DNA of 64,000 nucleotides from Pyrenophora tritici-repentis (GCF_003171515.1 NC_089390.1:9848451-9912450); one strand, 5' to 3'; positions 11,901 to 21,927 are shown, counted from the stretch's first letter. The notes: generated by a model not told the origin, from the letters alone. Numbers and translations: made by a program.

Positions 11901-13755
11901 CCCAACCGACACGAATCTTATTGTCTCTGGCAAGCGAAGTCGAAAGCTAAGAGATCTGAATAACTTTGCTGTACAGGTCTACGCTGAGAGGCTAGGACCT
12001 GAGCCTCTAGTCGATTACCTGCGAGCTTTCTCAACCGAGATTCTCTGCGACAGGGCCTCCGCCAGCGCAGACAAAGTACCACGGATCCATCAATCACAGC
12101 TGCCGCCTCTACCGAAGTCAGAAAACCAGCTTAATACACACATGTTTGGCGATCAATTTCGACACGCTATAGAGATTGAATGGCGAGATCTACGTGCCAA
12201 AGGCGTCTTTGGACACACAGAGCAATCAAAGGCCACCGCAGATAGTGAGATCCTGCCGCTGATGTGGGTCTTCTCGTACAAGACGGATGGAGATGGATAT
12301 CTCTCAAGGTTTAAGGCTCGACTCGTTGTCCGAGGAGACCTCCAAGCTCCGATAGACGATACGTACGCTGCTACACTCGCTATCCGCAACTTTCGCGCTC
12401 TTATCGCAATCGCTAATTACTTCGATCTCGAATTGAAGCAGTATGACGTCCCTACTGCCTTCTTAAACGCAAAGACTAACCGCAAGCTATACGCTGAAAC
12501 ACCTAAGGCCTTCCGCCATATTGAAGGCGAGATCATGCTGGTGCTCCGCGCCCTCTACGGCCTGAAGGAGGCACCAATCTTATGGTACAATGAGCTACGT
12601 CGACAGCTTGTCAAGCTAGGTCTAAAGCCAGTCGAAGGCTTTCCTTGCTTGTACACGAGCCGCTGGCTTATCCTATTCGTCTACGTTGACGACATTGTTA
12701 TGGCGTTTCATCGATCAAACGCCTATCACCACCGGTCCTTCGAGAAGGATCTGGTAGACCTATACAACATCAAAGCGATGGGGGACCTTACCTGGTTTCT
12801 CGGTATTCGCATCGTCCGCGATCGAGCTCTGCACAAAACCTGGCTAGTCCAAGACGCTTTCATCGACAAGGTGTGCGCTCGATTTAGCATCGAGGCTGTG
12901 GGCAAGGCTCCAGACGTCCCGCTGACGGAGAACTGGATGCCACAGTCTACTGAGGAGACTGATACTGCTCGTACGAAACTCTACCAGCAGCTTGTTGGTT
13001 CCCTTGCATATATTGCTGTCTGGGGTAGACCTGACGTCGCTCGAACGCACGTCGTCTTCGCCTGCCACCTCACCAACCCAGGACAGTCTCACGTCTCGAA
13101 GATCCGCCAGACCTGGCGCTACCTGCTCAGCACGAAGGCTCTCGCTCTTGAAGCCTCTGCTAGCGCGCAAGACATGGCTGAGTATCTCTCCGACGATCCG
13201 ACGTATCGCGATCCTCTCTTCTTTGGATCATCCGACGCCTCGTATGCTGACGAGCCTGAGACGCGCCGCAGCTCTCAGGGGTACGCATTCAAGTTTGGAG
13301 GACTTATGATCGACTGGAAATCTACTGTCCAGCGCACAGTCACAAAATCAACCACAGAATCTGAACTGCTCTCACTTTCCCTCGCAGCCTCGCAGATGGA
13401 GGAGTGGATGCGCTTCTTCGCTGGTATTGACCTTACGCTCGACTGCACGCCTACCATCTGGTGCGACAACCAGCAGACTGTTGGTATTGTCACGAAGGAG
13501 CATGATAAGCTTCATACAAAGATCAAGCACGTCGACATCCACCAGCTCTGGATTCGACAGGAGGTCACCGCCTCACGCATTAACGTCAAATGGGTACCTA
13601 CTGATCATATGCCTGCTGATGGACTCACGAAGGTACTACCAAAGCAGAAATTTATGGAGTTTGTCCGCCAACTTGGCCTCGTGGATATCACTGAGCGCCT
13701 GAGGGGACTACGTCAAGCTAATGGAGACGACCTCGACGGCATCTATATACACTGA
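8974..13755 (+). CDS. copia-1 Gag-Pol polyprotein
   Basis: A 1593-residue polyprotein in one frame. The upstream in-frame triplet at 8941 is TTG, so the first ATG, at 8974 (MATESDPAV), was chosen. In order: Gag with a short zinc knuckle (CVCGKQHWYTDC, about residue 291); aspartic protease (VDPGSNTHV, about 431); integrase zinc region (HxxxxH at about 586, CLCQTC further on) and DDE core; reverse transcriptase with DVPTAFLNA and the YVDD active site at about 1237; RNase H with SSDASYAD at about 1418 and KSTTESE. Length and domain order (PR-INT-RT-RH) are those of Ty1/copia. No stop or frameshift was seen, so the protein may be functional. Confidence 0.94.
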   Translation: MATESDPAVTRVTVILNTPDDWFTWLFIRRDVANRHGLWQYINPDVARELLPELAEAPEPQLIDYQAGATRLSNLTADDRESYRWECDRWERRRSEYRTQKKALADLNTDISKTIAVRHIHLIKDHETPYDRLVALKKFLCPTDATRRRELADKYNALKTAPRATKKVEQWLADWTYITAQGKTVSLPETDGNRPQEDFLIACKALDQEYATSCLREIFKHEARGTTAEISSLETYVAEMTTYLRRTKPHSTGLAVSAAELGITKPTETPSTSRGHRDGAHRDGARPTPTCVCGKQHWYTDCFILNPRHPARPKTYQPAAEAVRKVEEARKDSKINARIKAALERWLTRQPQSNGSLRVDDGEPPANTDTFVISTGPMLKPLHDGHDSHNRVCHNNEVVIAIDARTEPVEALTTMAVDDTTQTELRNRWIVDPGSNTHVVNTEAWKGWRRTSDNPERRSVNAGNSCILITAWGTMKLVAHTPNGQLTLELTHVAYVEGFLTSVLGLARCRSESIHFDSGRDVLYMRQPSNVIAQLEYNGGHWLIDAEPSRRPPLSLLHSPLSTFGTSYRPSYAPKPANVVDRRAAHQIWGHPGRKAVNQLESNVTGIQLTGDHMDCLCQTCTEARMTHIISRRPAESRAQRPFYRIAIDLIYIIPMGEECIDGSKYAAHSIDEYSKWHEIATIKRKDKPTLTRWFMALIRRIQRVYDADVVAIRCDNEKGFGNDLINTTEELGMLYEPAPPGTKEPNGLTERAGGVLTQRARAMRIHAHLPKNLSHEMYRTAAYILNRTPTEALGWKTPYEIVWGRKPLVAHMRPIGCRAYVYNRDLRAADKLESRTLIGHLVGYQGTNIFRIWLPTKDTVIVTRDVTFEPTLFFDGIDGYASTLVIEEVIELLEYPEMPQDDDISIEDLLTARQRQHSRQTAPVTSAPTAGGSQVGGEMADDALKSNQPKEDTIHVIPKGYRLRGEKAPQDVNLNPTDTNLIVSGKRSRKLRDLNNFAVQVYAERLGPEPLVDYLRAFSTEILCDRASASADKVPRIHQSQLPPLPKSENQLNTHMFGDQFRHAIEIEWRDLRAKGVFGHTEQSKATADSEILPLMWVFSYKTDGDGYLSRFKARLVVRGDLQAPIDDTYAATLAIRNFRALIAIANYFDLELKQYDVPTAFLNAKTNRKLYAETPKAFRHIEGEIMLVLRALYGLKEAPILWYNELRRQLVKLGLKPVEGFPCLYTSRWLILFVYVDDIVMAFHRSNAYHHRSFEKDLVDLYNIKAMGDLTWFLGIRIVRDRALHKTWLVQDAFIDKVCARFSIEAVGKAPDVPLTENWMPQSTEETDTARTKLYQQLVGSLAYIAVWGRPDVARTHVVFACHLTNPGQSHVSKIRQTWRYLLSTKALALEASASAQDMAEYLSDDPTYRDPLFFGSSDASYADEPETRRSSQGYAFKFGGLMIDWKSTVQRTVTKSTTESELLSLSLAASQMEEWMRFFAGIDLTLDCTPTIWCDNQQTVGIVTKEHDKLHTKIKHVDIHQLWIRQEVTASRINVKWVPTDHMPADGLTKVLPKQKFMEFVRQLGLVDITERLRGLRQANGDDLDGIYIH

Positions 13756-13809
13756 TCCTGTTCAGCTGTCGTTGACTCCCTGCCTGCGCGTCTACGCCAG
13801 CTGGGGGTG

Positions 13810-13988
13810 TGTCACGGTTTGGGGTCTCTCCTGCAGTCGCAACTCACATTTGTAATGGAACGATGCCTATTTGGGACTAGCACGGTTGACGTCACCCATC
13901 TACATAAACTTTCCATAGCTTGTACAATACAACCTCAGTTCAATCCTTCAATTCTCCGCACATGCGCACTGTTCACTCCACCGCAACA
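13810..13988 (+). repeat. 3' LTR of copia-1
   Basis: Second 179-bp copy, preceded by the polypurine tract CTGGGGGTG at 13801-13809 and followed by the target duplication CGCCT. Confidence 0.93.
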
Positions 13989-14778
13989 CGCCTTGATATC
14001 GCCACGTGCAACTAGCAGAAACCTCTCGCATAGAAACTAAACCGCCGTATTTCTGGTGTTTATTGAATTGAAGAAGATCATATGTATTGAGTTGAAGAAG
14101 GTGACTCGGCGGGCCTCCCGAATCGCCAGGCTACCAAGCGTGTCGCTGCTGCTGCTACTGCTGCGTGGCGTGCGGCATCGTGAGACTATGTAAACCCTCT
14201 TCTCTCCCTCATTTCCCGCCCATTGCGCACATGAAGTTTTCACATATCCGCTGGCAATCAACCTGATAAACTGCGCAGCATACATTGTTCAACAGCGCGG
14301 TATATTCGACTCGACGAAGCGCCTGAAACTACCACACCCAGAAGTCTCCTAAGGTTACATCCACGCGACAAATTCGCGATCATGGAGAACCCCAAGCTAA
14401 GCAGCGCCCCTTCTCCCTTATCCTACTTGGCACCCGCCTCCCCCAAAGCCCGCGCCAACTTTCCCGTTTCGACGCCCATCTGCACTTAGATCTTGGCCGC
14501 GGAACTTGGTGCCATACGCCGCGATGCAGTCGCCCACGCTCATCTTTCTCCTGCCTAGCGTAATTGTCAGCGCTTTTCCTATACCGTAATAACTCCGTGA
14601 CAACTCGTCCGCCCAAGATGATCCGATCAGCGGTGCCAACGCTAACTATCTCACGGCCTTGTTGGCGCATCGAATTGGATGGCTTTGGAGCTGCTTCAAG
14701 GAAGAGAACTGATATCATTCTAAAGCGGCATACATAAGAGCCCCGCGCGTATGTGGACTGACGTACGGATCTATCCAG
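13989..14778. other. Intergenic, with a possible patatin-like relic
   Basis: No intact gene. On the - strand at about 14500-14580 a stretch reading ALTITLGRRKMSVGDCIAAY resembles the block after the GTSTGG nucleophile elbow of patatin-like phospholipases, where the usual form is approximately LIAxMLGRLxMSVxxCIxAY. The elbow itself is not intact in any frame. I treat this as a possible degenerate relic only. Confidence 0.3.
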
Positions 14779-14906
14779 CAGACTCCGCAACAATCAATCG
14801 ATCGACATGATTGATTCCTATATAGGTTAAAGAGTTACTTTATTAGGCAGCCTTTAACCTAGATAGGAATCAATCATGCCGATCCGATTGATTGTTGCGG
14901 AGTCTG
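14779..14906 (+). mobile_element. MITE-B copy 1 (hAT-type, 128 bp)
   Basis: Begins CAGACTCCGCAAC and ends GTTGCGGAGTCTG, with 8-bp target duplications CTATCCAG on both sides (14771-14778, 14907-14914). The two halves are near-complete inverted copies, so the whole element folds into a long hairpin. No coding capacity. Confidence 0.93.
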
Positions 14907-15011
14907 CTATCCAGTTTGCGATGAACACCTGGCAGGTCAAAGATCTTTTCGCTGATCGACCAAGAAGTGCTGAAACTAACCGGCCGCACGGCTCTCAAGA
15001 TGCCCAGTTAC

Positions 15012-15173
15012 TAGACTCCGCAACAATCAATTCAATCCGGTCACTCTCCTAGACCCACTTACCTATCTAGGTAGGGCTTAAACTCCTATAGGTAACTACT
15101 AGGCTTAAAGCGGTAATCAATCAATCCAATCTGAACCTTCTAGGACCCACTTAATTGATTGTTGCGGACTGTG
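15012..15173 (+). mobile_element. MITE-A copy 1 (hAT-type, 162 bp)
   Basis: Begins TAGACTCCGCAACAATC and ends GATTGTTGCGGACTGTG. The 8-bp duplications CCAGTTAC lie at 15004-15011 and 15174-15181. Its terminal repeats share CTCCGCAACAATCAAT with MITE-B except at the outermost bases, while the interiors differ. Confidence 0.93.
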
Positions 15174-15181
15174 CCAGTTAC

Positions 15182-15754
15182 AGCCGAGCAATCTCATATC
15201 CTCGGGACGCTGTAAGCACTAACACAGGTCCTCACTAAGTAAGATCCAATGATATGTCTCATACACGAGCAAAGTCTCGGCATGATCGTTCGTGTCCAAG
15301 ATCCGGGCCTGATGCGGTGTCAGAAAGCTTTGAGGGCATAGTCTTACGCCGTTTCTTCTTTGCGATCAAAAGGTAGCTGACAGTGAGATTGGTAGTGAGA
15401 TTCGAAGCTTGACATATATGGAAGTTACAGACGTTCAGAGTCTTGAATTCTGTGATGTTGTGTTACCACTTGCGAGTAAACAAACGAAGACTTTTATAAT
15501 CCTTGTAATTGTGCAAGGTACCGTGGGCCCATAACCTAAATAAAGGAGACAGCAGTTGCTCAAACAGGCATAGCATCTAGATAGCCCGCTTTTCTCTCAA
15601 CTATAAGGGTGTGTTATGGACCGTCAGACCTCATGAAACTGCGACATCCAAAACCACCGCTTCCGAATACTTTTGAACAATCACACCGAAAGACTCTTTT
15701 CTCACCAGCTTACGCGCCACTTTGTAAACTTATTCCGATCTCTACTTACCTACT
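15182..15754. other. Intergenic, upstream region of the small secreted protein gene
   Basis: No gene recognised. The bases just before the ATG (15690-15754) are CT-rich, with TTTGTAAACTTATTCC, consistent with a fungal promoter and leader. Confidence 0.45.
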
Positions 15755-16135
15755 ATGAAGGTCTCCGTCACCGTAATCGCCACAGCTCTTACCCTCTGCG
15801 TTCAAGGCCAATCCTATGGTCAATATAAACATGTAATAAACTGGTTGGGGCCATGTTGTGGTTGGCGACCTCTTCCGGGCTACACAGACGGATGCGCAAA
15901 CGTCAGATATCCAGGACGTGGCGGGATCGAGGTCTATCAAAATTGCTGGGCAAAGGGCCCGAACTCTTTGTGCGGATCTGCGTGCAAAAAGCTGAAGGGG
16001 CAGTCCTTTGGCTGCGAGCCGTTCGTGTTTTCAACCCTATATATATATCGTCAATCTAAAAATCTTTATAGGTATGGGGATCCAACAGTATGCATCTGTA
16101 CTAATAGCTCACCTACACTAACTAAGCCTTGTTGA
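15755..16135 (+). CDS. Small secreted cysteine-rich protein (effector-like)
   Basis: I do not recognise a family. The 126-residue product starts with a clear signal peptide (MKVSVTVIATALTLCVQG, cleavage likely after residue 18). The mature part of about 108 residues has ten cysteines (34, 35, 47, 64, 73, 77, 87, 113, 115, 126), an even number compatible with five disulfides, and no membrane segment. Size, secretion and cysteine content are those of fungal effector candidates or secreted antimicrobial-type proteins, and it sits among repeats close to a chromosome end, a common setting for such genes. An alternative model removes an in-frame 51-nt stretch 16021-16071 (GTTCGT...TAG) as a weak intron, giving 109 residues with all ten cysteines kept. 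The first ATG was used. Confidence 0.65.
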   Translation: MKVSVTVIATALTLCVQGQSYGQYKHVINWLGPCCGWRPLPGYTDGCANVRYPGRGGIEVYQNCWAKGPNSLCGSACKKLKGQSFGCEPFVFSTLYIYRQSKNLYRYGDPTVCICTNSSPTLTKPC

Positions 16136-16289
16136 TAATGTAAGCCTAAATTAGAGTTAGAATCAGAATCAGATGTAGATGTTATACAATAGACATACTA
16201 ACGAGCTTAGAAATCCCAGAAACTGGATTCATTAATTGTCGGATATTGGGGATTAGGTCAAGGATACGCAATATCTATGATTGAGGCTT

Positions 16290-16560
16290 GGGGTATTATT
16301 ATTATTATTATATTTCCATTAGAGTCCTGTATCAGTCGGTGACTATGTAGGACTTTGGCTAAGCCGTTCTATGTATGTTGTTCAATATGGAGTTTCTATA
16401 GGTCTTGTACAATTTGGAGGATAGTTGCGTAGTCCAATTTCCGAGCTAGTCTTCCATTGGCGCGGGTGCTAAAGAGCAGTGTGGTGAACAGAAAGAGATG
16501 TAACAGCGAGCTCTTTGCGAAAAGAAATATTGTTTGTAGTTTTATACAGTGTCTGTCTGT
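16290..16560 (+). repeat. Diverged dispersed repeat, copy 1
   Basis: This stretch, opening with a TAT microsatellite at about 16294-16312, matches in inverted orientation the segment near 25730-26020. Landmarks shared on opposite strands include GTGCTAAAGAGCAGTGTGGT and the triplet microsatellite. Identity is partial, so both are old copies. The rest of 16136-16567 shows nothing else recognisable. Confidence 0.6.
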
Positions 16561-16567
16561 TGTTTTG

Positions 16568-17340
16568 TGTAGGCGTCTGTATATAGGGATCTACAAGAGA
16601 GAGAATAGATCTATACAGCTATTGCCTGGTCGATGTTTTGCTCGTGCGTGTGCTAGTGAAAGCAGGTGCTGGAGCGGTTCGGTATATGGGGTCGGTATAT
16701 CGAGTCGGTTTAGGGCGTTCGGTAGAGAGGGTATTTGGTGTAGGCGTCTGTATATAGGGATCTACAAGACAGAATAGATCTATACAGCTATTACCTAGTC
16801 GATGTTTTGGGCGTTTTGGTGTAGGCGTCTGTATACAGGAATCTATTATAACCTAACAATAATAGACCTATACAGCTATTGCCTAGTCGATGTTTTGCTC
16901 GTGCGTGTGCTAGTGAAAGCAGGTGCTAGAGCGGTTCGGTATATGGGGTCGGTATATCGAGTCGGTTTAGGGCGTTCGGTGGAGAGGGTATTTGGTGTAG
17001 GCGTCTGTATATAGGGATCTACAAGAGAGATAGTAGATCTATACATCTAGTGCCTGGTCGGTGTTTTGCTCGTGCGTGTGCTAGTGAAAGCAGGTGCTAG
17101 AGCGGTTCGGTATATGGGGTCGGTATATCGAGTCGGTTTAGGTCGTTCGGTGGAGAGGGCTTTTGGTGTAGGCGTCTGTATATAGGGATCTACAAGAGAG
17201 ATAATAGATCTATACATCTAGTGCCTGGTCGGTGTTTTGCTCGTGAGTGTGCTGGTGACAGCAGGTGCTGGAGCGGTTCGGTATATGGGGTCGGTATATC
17301 GAGTTGGTTTAGGGCGTTCGGGTATAGGTAGCATCTAGAT
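16568..17340 (+). repeat. Minisatellite, about 170-bp units
   Basis: Units beginning GTGTAGGCGTCTGTATA start at about 16568, 16738, 16819, 16995 and 17165. Spacing is 170, 81, 176 and 170 bp, so the second unit is internally deleted. Units share GGTCGGTATATCGAGT and GCTCGTGCGTGTGCTAGTGA with few differences. No coding potential. Confidence 0.85.
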
Positions 17341-17888
17341 ATATAGGCCTATTACTTTGCAGCAATAGAGATATATACCTAAGGAAGAGCCGTTGCTCTG
17401 TCGGTTTCGTAGAGGGTGCCTTCGATCGAACATCTAAAATCAGTTGGCGCACGGGCCATTTGCAGAGATTTCTCTCAACTAAGGCCAGGTAACAACTCTG
17501 TCAAAGTTGCAGCGGCCAGCGCGCCCGCCACAACGCCTGCACGCAAAAGCAGACGTTGGAAACTGATTCTAGGAAGGCATTTCAATGGAATTGAGATGAA
17601 AAAAGGGTAATCCAGGACCTTTTTGTCATCTCGAAAAGTTGGTGTTCGATGGGGGCTTGGGGTAGCGGGGGAAGACAATGCAAAGTTCGCTTGGGCGGTT
17701 CAATACAATATTTCGCAAGCATTTCTGTACGCTCAAGTGAGAAAGGCCGGCATTTGATGTTTCAGTTTTTGTACGTGATGTCTGCGATCGTTCCATTCTG
17801 TCCCTGCTGTGACCATTTGGAGTATCCGTTCTTTGCATTCTATCCCTACGTCCAGAAACACCCTCCTCGACCATAAAAAGCGCACACG
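17341..17888. other. Intergenic, no gene recognised
   Basis: Small open frames on both strands have no recognisable motif. The segment ends at the left terminus of hAT-1. Confidence 0.45.
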
Positions 17889-20800
17889 CAGACTTTCCAA
17901 AAAGCAAGTTGACTTGGATTACTTGCTTGACTTGCTTGGTTTAAACCAAGCAAGCAAGTCAAGTAAGAGCTGGGCAGCTAAGCAAGCAAGTCAAGTCAAG
18001 ATACTTTGCTTGCTTGGCTTACTTGGTTTACTTGGTTGTTTTAGCGTTACTGTGATGAGGGTGCTAAAACTGCTGTACGGTAGATGTCGCGATGGTTTTG
18101 AAGTGTTGCAGTTGCCTCGGTTGAGTCCCAAACAGGCTAAGCGGCTATCAAATAACGTTAGCCTTAGTCTAGCGCATTGCTCCAATCTCGACGTACGCCT
18201 GTCTAGAAGCCTATCGCAATGCAGTATCCCCTATAGCAACGCGTTTTCCAGTGATTTATACTGCCCTGATACCCCCAATATGGCCAAACGTCGCCTACCA
18301 CAAACTTCTGCTCGGAGCAAACGTACGAAAGTAGCCGCTGCCACCAACAACGTCGCCTCAACTCCTGAGGCTTCACCTGAGCCTGCATCTAAGCCTGCAT
18401 CTAAGCCTAGACCTCAGCGTCGATCACCTCGCAAAACCCTAGCTGCCGCAAGCCAGGCTAACGCCTCGCCGCCAATACCTACCTTCGAGTTGCAGTTCTT
18501 AGAGTCGCAGGCGGAGGCTGAGATTGTCGCGCCCACCGAGGGCAGCCGAGCTGGCACGGTGGCTACAACTGAGGCTGGAGAGGGTGGTCAGGATGAGACA
18601 AACAGCGCACTAGTTGAGAACTTTGACGGCATTGACTGGGCACGTTTACCTGATTTTATCAAGCCATTGGCGCGTTCTAAGCGCCCAAAAAGTTGGATCT
18701 TTCAGTATGGCTACCGCGTTGTTGAGCGCCATGCTACATCTCGAATCTGGTTTGTGTGCAAGTACTGCCATGTACACAAAACTATCGACGCTGGCCGTGG
18801 TGGTTTGTTTAACATTACTCAGGCTACAACCTCAGCAGCCACCCATCTCAGCCAACCAAAGCCTGGCCACAACCTTACGAAAGATGGCCCAAAGTTAGCG
18901 CAGAGAGCTCGAGGCCAGCTGTCGTTGCGGCAAGCTTTTGACGCTGGTTTAGACGTACAACAAAACACTGCTAACGCGTTTGGAAACTTCGACGTAGAGG
19001 GCTTTCGAACAGCCACTGTCATGTGGCTTGTTAACCGAAACCACCCGCTCAGCGAACTTACGACGCCTGATTTTAGAGAGATGATGAGATTTGCCAACCC
19101 AGAGGCAGAGGCAGCGTTGTGGGTAAGTAATACCAGCGTTTCTACCTTTGTGATGAGGTTGTTCCGGTCTATACGACCGCAAGTTATCGACACCCTGTCA
19201 GGCTCAGTAAGCAAAATACACGTAAGCTTTGATGGCTGGACAACAAAGGGTGGTAAACGTGGCTTCTTTGGAGTAGTCGCTCACTTTGCCGACGCAGCTG
19301 GAATAATACGAGACTTACCAATCGATCTGCCTGAGCTCGCTGGCGCCCACACCGGTGAGGCTATTGCCAAAGCTATCTCGACGACGCTCTCAGCATACGG
19401 AATAACAAGCGACCGATTAGGCTATTTTGTACTCGACAACGCTACCAACAACGACACTGCGATCGCCGCGCTCGCGCGCGAGTACGAATTTGAGTCCGCT
19501 CACCGGCGCCTCCGCTGCAGTTGTCACACGCTTAACCTCATCGGCCAGGCTATTATATTTGGCACCAACAAAGACGCCTACGGCAACACTCAAGAGCAGT
19601 ACAATACCGAGGAGCAGTATATGCGAGAGTGGCGGAAAGATGGCCCTATTGGAGTGCTAGTTGACGTCATCAACTATATCAAAACGCCGCAACAGTACGA
19701 GCTTTTTCGTGGCTACCAGCGCCTTGCCAACAACAACCTGCCTGCTGAAGGGCGTCTCAAAGTACTCGAGCCAGTCAAGCCTGTCGTCACTCGCTGGAAC
19801 TCATACTATGCTGCTTTTGAGCGCGCTACCAAGCTTCAAGCCGCGTATAACTTGTACGCTGAGCATCATATCAATAGGGTTATCCTTGAAGATGCGCACG
19901 CTGCGCAGCGGAATAATAAGCGGCCCGACGCCCCAAACTGGATGAGATCAACTGGGCTCCGAGCTGCTGACTGGGCGGTGATTGCAGAGTACCAGGACTG
20001 CTTAGAGCCGCTCAAGTACGCCACAAAACGCCTCGAGGGACGCTCTAAGGATGGCAAATACGGCGCAATCTATGAGGTTATACCCGTTTTTGAGTACGTA
20101 CTCAGCAAGCTTGAGGCCCGGGCGCGCCCGTTCGAGCACGTCGACTTCAACGCTCATGCCGAGGCTCCAGAGGATCACCTCAACGTCAACCTCCGCGCCG
20201 CGTGGAGCAAAGCCAACGACTACTACAACAAGCTCGACGACTCGCCCGCTTACTACGCCGCTGTTTGCCTACACCCGTACTACAAGAACTACTGCGATGT
20301 GGCGTGGGCAGACAAAGCTGATTGGCTTACTAGTGCCAACGCGTCGTTCCAACAGCTTTGGGCGGCATACAAACCTCAACGAGCACGCCAGCGGTATACA
20401 ACTGCGCCGAGTAGCAACAACATAGACGAGGCAATTATTGCTATACTTAGCCGCAACAATGACCGAGAGGCTCCACTTGACGAGTTTGAGCGCTGGAAAA
20501 CACAAGAGCCGCAGTGGACGCAGGAGCAGTACAACGCAGATGGAAATCCTGTCCAATACTGAATACAACTACTGCCGAAATACCCGCATTTAGCGCAGTT
20601 TGCAATCGATATCATGACTATCCCAGCATCAAGCAGCGACTGTGAGCGCCTCTTCAGTGAGCTTGGCGACCTTCTTGAACCTAAACGACGTGCTCTGGGC
20701 AGTGAGCTACTCGCAGCTCTTCAATTAGTAAGGTCATGGGTGCGAGCTGGTTATAAACCGTACAACTGTAGCGAGGCTAAGCTTTCAGATGAGCAGCTTG

Positions 20801-21020
20801 TAGGAGATTACAACATACTAGAGTGGAACACTGAGTTTTGGTAATTTGTATGTAGCTTAATCTCTTTGTAGTAGTCAAGTAATCCAAGTACTTGCAAGTA
20901 ATACAAGCAAGTCAAGCAAGTAAAAAAATCACCCCAAGCAAGTCAAGTAAAGCCTATGTTTGAACCAAGCAAGTCAAGTTTAGAGCGGTGACTTGCTTTA
21001 CTTGCTTGTTGGAAAGTCTG
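17889..21020 (+). mobile_element. hAT DNA transposon hAT-1
   Basis: A 3132-bp element with inverted ends CAGACTTTCCAAAAAGCAAG (left) and, on the complement of the right end, CAGACTTTCCAACAAGCAAG. Both subterminal regions are packed with CAAGCAAGTCAAG-type motifs, which in hAT elements bind the transposase. The flanking 8-mers are CGCACACG on the left and GTTATCTG on the right: they do not match, so the usual 8-bp duplication is missing and one flank has been rearranged. The right end abuts a TLH fragment. Confidence 0.85.
18280..20844 (+). pseudogene. hAT-1 transposase with one premature stop
   Basis: Close relative of the hAT-3 transposase (32319-34889), sharing long blocks such as KIHVSFDGWTTKGGKRGFFG. 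From the ATG at 18280 (MAKRRLPQTSARSK) the frame contains a BED-like zinc region (VCKYCHVHK, about residue 163), the RNase H-like core and the C-terminal dimerisation block PASSSDCERLFSELGDLL. The frame is interrupted once, at 20560-20562, where TGA replaces the TGG (Trp) of the paralogue. The same frame then continues to the stop after NTEFW at 20844. A single point nonsense just before the dimerisation region suggests recent inactivation, or a readthrough-dependent product. Confidence 0.85.
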
Positions 21021-21531
21021 GTTATCTGATTGGCGCGGCAAATGTGCTCTTTGTATGGCCTGGATCCAAGACGAAGCCGAGCATTTGGCGGATGCGTGTC
21101 CATTCTCCCCCTCATGTCACAAGCACTTAGCGACCCATGTTCGGCACTTGGAGGGCATTGTGTGGTCCCCTTATACCTCCTGCGTGGCGTGCCGCGTTCC
21201 ACAGGGGCTCTGTGCGCGATGGGAGGAGCGGCCCGAGGGTGGGCTCTTCTACGACCGTGGGCCTGATCACTGTCAGTATCCTGGTATCCTTCTGAAAGCC
21301 GTCGCGGCTTTGATTTATACGCACTCGGAGCCCTTTAAGGTCTGGATCCGGCCTCATCTAGTACAAGCGGGCATGGCTGACAGACCGGTAACGAAGGAAA
21401 AGTACCTCCAGGTGTTAGGAAAGGAAGCCCAACTAGGGGGTCAGAAAGTGAGCAAGTTGGCCCTTTTTTTCCATGACTGGGCAGCGGGGGACGTGGAGTG
21501 TCTAAGCCCCCAGCCAAACCAATTTCGATAG
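21021..21531 (+). pseudogene. 3' fragment of a telomere-linked helicase gene
   Basis: Encodes a relative of the C-terminal zinc module of TLH-C. Matching features are CALC against CGLC, a downstream Cys, CRVPQGLCARWEE against CGVPQEICKRWER, and HCQYPGILLKAV against CQYRGILIGGLL. The frame is open from the hAT-1 end to the stop at 21529-21531. Everything upstream of this module (zinc fingers, recombinase-like block, helicase) is missing. It is a truncated copy, showing that TLH sequence once reached at least 25 kb further inward than the present gene. Confidence 0.75.
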
Positions 21532-21927
21532 ACGTCGGGAGCCACTTAGCCATCTTCAGGCTTAAACACGCCTATCTTAGTCTTTATAGGTGCAGCAACT
21601 CTATCTAGCGTCTAACTAGCAATTGAGATTAGGGTTATCTACAAAAGTTTGTGTTAAGTCGTGATAAAGTTGCGATGAAGTTGCGATGAAGTTGCGATGA
21701 AGTTGCGATGAAGTTGCGATAAAGTTGACTAGTGTGCTTGGCATCTGACTTATAGGACCGCAGTCCCTAAAGTTAGGGTTACCTTTATAGCCACTTTGTA
21801 CCTACTTTATATTAAGCTATACTTTTTATTCTGAACTTTGTAACGACTTTGTATTAAGTATAGTTAGCCTTGTTTCTTGTAGTGGTCGCTTAATAGCAAC
21901 TTTTCCGAGGGCGTGGCATATAGATAT
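21532..21927. other. AT-rich intergenic with short tandem repeat
   Basis: No gene. Five 11-bp units AAGTTGCGATG lie at 21667-21721. Confidence 0.6.
21667..21721 (+). repeat. 11-bp tandem repeat, five units
   Basis: AAGTTGCGATG repeated five times; the last unit ends in A. Confidence 0.9.

Larger units (their letters stand above)
8617..13988 (+). mobile_element. Ty1/copia LTR retrotransposon copia-1, apparently complete
   Basis: A 5372-bp element bounded by two 179-bp LTRs (8617-8795 and 13810-13988) that begin TGTCACGG, end CGCAACA and look identical. A 5-bp target-site duplication CGCCT flanks it (8612-8616, 13989-13993). A primer-binding site follows the left LTR, and a G-run polypurine tract (GGGGGTG) precedes the right LTR. 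A single uninterrupted gag-pol frame fills the interior. Identical LTRs and an open frame indicate recent insertion and possible autonomy. Confidence 0.95.

Noticed and set aside
14380..14793. 137-codon frame on the - strand as a gene
   Set aside because: Its translation has no recognisable features; a patatin-like segment appears only in another frame and is broken, so at most a relic.
16568..17340. Regularly spaced repeats that might suggest a CRISPR-like array
   Set aside because: Units are 170 bp and contiguous, without unique spacers, in a eukaryotic genome; this is a minisatellite.
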